Shown: in pieces, positions 60,117-64,000 of the stretch
Layout: every line of letters starts with the position of its first letter
Numbering within the stretch: the first letter of the stretch is position 1
Assembly: GCF_002013915.1 (NCBI RefSeq)
Contig: NZ_MBTF01000001.1
Location: forward strand, 372,001 to 436,000
DNA: 64,000 nucleotides
From: Mucilaginibacter pedocola
GTDB lineage: Bacteria > Bacteroidota > Bacteroidia > Sphingobacteriales > Sphingobacteriaceae
Reading direction: 5' to 3'
The notes under the pieces: generated by a model
Database searches by the model: none
What the model saw: the letters and a program-made list of their open reading frames with translations, nothing else
Told to the model about the DNA's origin: nothing
Made by a program: the position numbers and the translations under genes

Positions 60117-62474
60117 ATGTTTAAAAATTATCTAAAAGTAACCTGGCGTAACCTGTTAAAAAACAAGGGTTTTACTGCTATAAATATTGCGGGGTTAGCG
60201 GTTGGTATGGCCAGCGCTGCCCTTATTTTGTTTTGGGTGCAAAACGAGGTAAGCTACGATCAGTTTCATGAGAAAAAGGACCGCCTGTACCAAATGTACA
60301 ACCGCTCGGTATTCGACGGTAAACTATGGTGCTGGGGTACCACGCCTAAGGTTATGCGCAGCAGCCTGAAGCAAGATTACCCGCAGGTAGAGCAAGTGGC
60401 CCGTACCACTAATGCCAACTTTTTGTTCACCATAGGCGATAAACACCTCACATTGGCCGGTAACCATACCGACCCGGACTTTTTAACCATGTTCAGTTTT
60501 CCGCTGGTGAAAGGCAATGCCAAAACCGCGTTGAACGATATGAAGAACATTGTGCTTACCGAAAAAACGGCCAAGAAGCTTTTCGGTGACCAGGACCCAA
60601 TGGGTAAAACCATTAAGATAGACAGTACCGATTACTTTACGGTTACTGCCGTAATGAAGGACCTGCCAAATAACACCCGTTTCGATTTTGAGTATTTAAT
60701 GCCCTGGTCGTATTTAGAGAAGACCGACAATTATGTAGATAAAAATTGGGGCAATAATTCGGTACAAACCTGGGCCTTACTAAAACCCGGTGTTACCGAA
60801 GCAGCCGTGAATAGGCAGGTGAAAAACATCACCCGCTCGCATTCCGACATTAAAGACATTGATGTATTTATGCATCCCGCCACCAAATGGCACCTCTATT
60901 CAAAATTCGAGAATGGTAAAATTGTAGGCGGTAAAATAGAAGCCGTGCGATTATTTAGCATTATTGCCGGTTTCATTCTGCTGATAGCCTGCATCAACTT
61001 CATGAACCTGAGCACCGCCCGCAGCGAGAAACGCGCCAAAGAGGTTGGCATACGCAAGGTAGTTGGCGCATCAAAAACCAGCCTCATCAGCCAGTTTTTG
61101 GGCGAAAGCATTATGATATCTCTCATAGCGGGTGTGCTCGCGCTGGTTATCGTACAGGTATCTTTACCCGGCTTTAACAACCTTACCGATAAGAAGTTAT
61201 TCATCCCATGGGAAAGCACCACTTTTTGGCTGCTGTGCCTATCGTTCATCATATTTACCGGTGTTCTGTCGGGCAGTTACCCTGCTTTATACCTGTCAGC
61301 CTTTAGGCCGGTTAAAGTGCTTAAGGGGACTTTTAAGGCAGCAAATGCTGCTATATCTCCACGCAAGGTGCTGGTGGTTACGCAGTTCACTTTCGCCATC
61401 GTGCTTATTATATCAACCATTATTGTGCGCGAGCAACTGGAGTACGCCCAAAACCGCGATACCGGTTATAAAAAGAACAACCTGGTGTACACCTTTATGT
61501 CGGGTAATATCGGCAAGAATTACGCGCTTATCCGTAACGAGCTGCTTACAAGCGGCGCAGCTACAGCCGTAAGCAAAACCAGCGCGCCCATGACGGAAGG
61601 CTGGAGCGATACCTGGGGCTTTAGCTGGGAGGGAAAAAACGAGAACGAAAAACTCGATTTTAACGTCTACAACACCGATGGCTCTTTCACCAAAACCATG
61701 GGGTTGAAAGTTATAGAAGGCCGTGATATTGATGCCGATAAATACCCTTCGGATTCGTTGGCCATATTGCTTAATGAGGCTTCGGTGAAAGTAATGGGCT
61801 TTAAACAACCTATTGGCCAGATAGTAAAGAACGGCGATACCAAACTTACCGTGGTAGGGGTGGTGAAAGATTTTATTTTGCAATCGCCCTACGAGCCTGT
61901 TAGGCCAATGGTGATACAGGGGCCAAAATCGTGGTTCAATGTTATCCATTACAAACTGAACGAGAAAAACACTACCGCCGCCAACCTTAAATTGGCAGAA
62001 GCTGTGTTCAAAAAATTCAATTCGGAATACCCATTCGATTACCACTTTGTTGACGACGAATACGCCAAGAAATTTAAAGACGAGCAGCGCACCGGTACCT
62101 TAGCCAGCCTGTTCGCCGGCTTAACCATTTTTATATCCTGCCTGGGTTTATTCGGCCTGGCTACGTACATGGCGCAAAACCGCATCAAAGAAATTGGCGT
62201 ACGCAAGGTATTAGGTGCCAGCGTAATGGGCGTAACCTCTATGCTATCCAAAGACTTTTTAAAACTGGTAGGCTTTGCATTTTTAATAGCCACGCCGCTG
62301 GCCTGGTACTTTATGCACAGCTGGCTGCAGGGCTATACCTACCGCGTACCAATAAGCATTTGGGTGTTTGTTAGTGCAGCATTAGTAACAACCATCATAT
62401 CCATCGTCACTGTTAGTTTCCAGGCCGTAAAAGCAGCACTGACTAATCCGGTGAAGAGCCTTCGTTCGGAATGA
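60117..62474 (+). CDS. FtsX/MacB-type ABC transporter permease 1
   Basis: A 785-residue permease of the Bacteroidota double-FtsX type. It starts MFKNYLKVTWRNLLKNKGFT with a membrane helix at about 20-42, then a periplasmic MacB core domain, an FtsX block of three helices around residues 280-420 (IAGFILLIACINFMNLSTAR, EVGIRKVVGASKTSLISQFL), a second periplasmic domain and a final FtsX block (EIGVRKVLGASVMGVTSM). It should export substrates or transmit force with the ATPase and adaptor. The substrate is not known. Confidence 0.94.
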   Translation: MFKNYLKVTWRNLLKNKGFTAINIAGLAVGMASAALILFWVQNEVSYDQFHEKKDRLYQMYNRSVFDGKLWCWGTTPKVMRSSLKQDYPQVEQVARTTNANFLFTIGDKHLTLAGNHTDPDFLTMFSFPLVKGNAKTALNDMKNIVLTEKTAKKLFGDQDPMGKTIKIDSTDYFTVTAVMKDLPNNTRFDFEYLMPWSYLEKTDNYVDKNWGNNSVQTWALLKPGVTEAAVNRQVKNITRSHSDIKDIDVFMHPATKWHLYSKFENGKIVGGKIEAVRLFSIIAGFILLIACINFMNLSTARSEKRAKEVGIRKVVGASKTSLISQFLGESIMISLIAGVLALVIVQVSLPGFNNLTDKKLFIPWESTTFWLLCLSFIIFTGVLSGSYPALYLSAFRPVKVLKGTFKAANAAISPRKVLVVTQFTFAIVLIISTIIVREQLEYAQNRDTGYKKNNLVYTFMSGNIGKNYALIRNELLTSGAATAVSKTSAPMTEGWSDTWGFSWEGKNENEKLDFNVYNTDGSFTKTMGLKVIEGRDIDADKYPSDSLAILLNEASVKVMGFKQPIGQIVKNGDTKLTVVGVVKDFILQSPYEPVRPMVIQGPKSWFNVIHYKLNEKNTTAANLKLAEAVFKKFNSEYPFDYHFVDDEYAKKFKDEQRTGTLASLFAGLTIFISCLGLFGLATYMAQNRIKEIGVRKVLGASVMGVTSMLSKDFLKLVGFAFLIATPLAWYFMHSWLQGYTYRVPISIWVFVSAALVTTIISIVTVSFQAVKAALTNPVKSLRSE

Positions 62475-62518
62475 TGTGCAGATTTCAGATGTGCAGATGA
62501 AAAATAGATATCAAAATT

Positions 62519-62575
62519 GATTGGTGAAATCAGAGTAAAATCGGTGGAATCACAAAAAATAAAATCGGTGTAATC
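62519..62575 (+). repeat. AATCGGTGnAATC words before permease 2
   Basis: Copies lie at 62519-62531 (GATTGGTGAAATC), 62539-62551 (n = G) and 62563-62575 (n = T), ending nine bases before the ATG with the tail CTAAATATC. Confidence 0.85.
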
Positions 62576-62584
62576 CTAAATATC

Positions 62585-64000
62585 ATGATAAAAAATTATA
62601 TCAAAATAGCCTGGCGTAACTTGTATAAAAGCAAGATGTTTTCGCTGATACACGTGTTTGGCCTTACTATAGGCATTACGGTATGTATGATGATATTCGT
62701 TTACATCATGAACGAGTTCAGCATGGATAATTTCCATAAAAAGGGTAAGCAGATCTACCGCGTAATGCGCGCGTTCCCTGATATGAAAGAGGGCATTCCA
62801 TACCTTTCCGGCCCATACGCGCTGGCCTTGCTGAACGATTTCCCCGGCGATATCAAACGCGCCGTACGCGTGCAGGGCAGCCAGGGGCTTATTTCATTTG
62901 GCGATCAGTCTTTTGTAGAAAAAAAATTATATAACGCTGATGCCGATTTCTTTAACCTGTTTTCCTTTAAGCTTTTAAAAGGCGATGCATCGCAGGTGTT
63001 AAAGGATCCATCGAACATCGTACTAAGCGAAACTACCGCCAAAAAATACTTCGGTAGTATTGATAAAGCCATGGGCCAAACGCTTACGCTGAATAAGCAA
63101 AAGCAAATGAAGGTTACAGGTATTTCGCGGGACGTACCCGCTAATTCGCATTTAAATTTTGATGTAGTGGTACCTATATCCAACTACACTAAGGAGGATT
63201 ACTTTAATGTGTGGATAAACAATGCCATGTACACCTATGTGCAGCTGGATGAGCATAGCAACGCAGCCCAACTGGAAAAGAAATTCCCGCAGTTTGTTAA
63301 AAAATACATGGGCGAGGATATGGCCAAGTTCGGCTTTAAATTCACGCTTACGCTTACACCGCTGAAGGATATCTACTTCGAACCATCATCTGCTTTTGAT
63401 GGCGTTAAGCACGGCGATAAAACGGTGGTTTATATATTCATTTCCATTGCGGCGCTCATCCTGCTTATTGCCTGCATCAACTTTACCAACCTATCAACCA
63501 TACGCGCGGTAGAACGCTCTAAAGAAGTGGGCTTGCGTAAAGTGCTGGGTGCTTTGAAGAATCATTTGGTTTTGCAGTTCATAGGTGAGAGTATGCTGCT
63601 CACCATTATTTCCTGCGCATTATCAGTTGGGATATTGATGGCCGCCATGCCCTGGTACCGCGAATTGCTGGGTTACCATGTATCTGTAAGCTGGAATTCT
63701 GCGCCTATTTACCTGTTTTTGATTGGTGTGATATTGGTTATCGGCTTTTTGGCTGGTAGCTATCCTGCATTTTTCTTGTCGGCATTTTCGCCTATACAGG
63801 CGCTTAAGGGTAAGCTTCGTTTGGGGAAGAGTGGTGCGTTTTTCAGGCAGTCGCTGGTGGTGGTGCAGTTTAGTATAACGGTGTTGCTTATCATCGGTAC
63901 CATTGTAATTATGAAGCAAATGAGCTTTGTAAAAGGCAAGGAGCTGGGCTACGATAAAGAGCAGGTGGTAATTGTGCCGATAGATAACGACGACATCTAC
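62585..64000 (+). CDS. FtsX/MacB-type ABC transporter permease 2 (runs off the window)
   Basis: An open frame of 472 codons from the ATG at 62585 reaches the window end without a stop. It begins MIKNYIKIAWRNLYKSKMFS, has a helix at about 20-43, a MacB-type periplasmic domain, and the FtsX segments FISIAALILLIACINFTNLS and KEVGLRKVLGALKNHLVLQF. It is homologous to permease 1 and probably about 780-800 residues long. Permease 1 and 2 may form a heterodimer or serve alternative complexes with the same ATPase. Confidence 0.92.
   Translation, partial: MIKNYIKIAWRNLYKSKMFSLIHVFGLTIGITVCMMIFVYIMNEFSMDNFHKKGKQIYRVMRAFPDMKEGIPYLSGPYALALLNDFPGDIKRAVRVQGSQGLISFGDQSFVEKKLYNADADFFNLFSFKLLKGDASQVLKDPSNIVLSETTAKKYFGSIDKAMGQTLTLNKQKQMKVTGISRDVPANSHLNFDVVVPISNYTKEDYFNVWINNAMYTYVQLDEHSNAAQLEKKFPQFVKKYMGEDMAKFGFKFTLTLTPLKDIYFEPSSAFDGVKHGDKTVVYIFISIAALILLIACINFTNLSTIRAVERSKEVGLRKVLGALKNHLVLQFIGESMLLTIISCALSVGILMAAMPWYRELLGYHVSVSWNSAPIYLFLIGVILVIGFLAGSYPAFFLSAFSPIQALKGKLRLGKSGAFFRQSLVVVQFSITVLLIIGTIVIMKQMSFVKGKELGYDKEQVVIVPIDNDDIY

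Overview
The window looks like a chromosomal segment of a Bacteroidota member of the Sphingobacteriaceae, closest in feel to Mucilaginibacter or Pedobacter. The reasons are the Bacteroidota-type promoter boxes (TAnnTTTG) just ahead of many start codons, weak use of Shine-Dalgarno sites, mid-range GC, and families typical of that group: DUF4142, DUF4199 and DUF4268 proteins, MORN/TonB_C proteins, an FtsX permease of about 790 residues, a GSII-type glutamine synthetase and a bacterial GH3 protein. No tRNA, rRNA, CRISPR array, prophage or classical insertion sequence was seen. The genus is an inference; no database was searched.

Layout. 1-124: start of an ImuA-like gene leaving the window. 228-427: structured hairpin array. 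467-4707: orphan sigma-54 response regulator, AraC regulator and two tandem SDR oxidoreductases. 4918-10873: GAF histidine kinase, alpha/beta hydrolase lipoprotein, membrane acyltransferase, FUSC protein. 11091-17640: PEP carboxylase, DUF4142 lipoprotein, DUF4268 protein, a GH29 fucosidase / SMP-30 pair. 17693-19788: two glycosyltransferases. 19861-22382: partner-switching module (REC-SpoIIE phosphatase, STAS protein, RsbW-like kinase) with a small membrane protein in front. 22412-25327: acyltransferase, membrane LuxR protein, DUF4199 and VOC proteins. 25502-32836 (minus strand): glycosyltransferases, membrane protein, GH3, small secreted protein, dxr and rseP. 32986-41056: M1 peptidase, three tandem MORN/TonB_C proteins, malate:quinone oxidoreductase, lipoprotein. 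41343-44741: GSII glutamine synthetase, cyclotransferase-like protein, GxxExxY protein and a GSI-like ligase. 44926-49405: APH-like kinase, HAD protein, GH43 and aldose epimerase. 49794-54758: molybdenum cofactor operon (moaA, moeA, moaC, MobB-like/MobA fusion, MoeB-rhodanese). 54798-64000: NtrY/NtrX-like two-component pair divergent from a MacAB-type ABC export operon that runs off the end.

How the genes work together. The clearest functional units are the cofactor operon, the two-component system facing the efflux operon, the partner-switching cassette and the small glycan-utilisation pairs (GH29/SMP-30; GH43/mutarotase).

The most unusual signal is in the gaps. Several sequence-unrelated families of short degenerate words recur, often as inverted arms. 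One family (TTAACCACAGAGG / CGGAGG words) occurs three times: twice with no gene between its arms, and once as 51-bp inverted arms bracketing the GxxExxY nuclease-fold gene, which looks like a small mobile unit. A second family (AATCGGTGnAATC) sits immediately in front of both efflux permease start codons. A third type is a pair of intergenic arrays (228-427 and 24122-24266) sharing one folding plan with different sequences.
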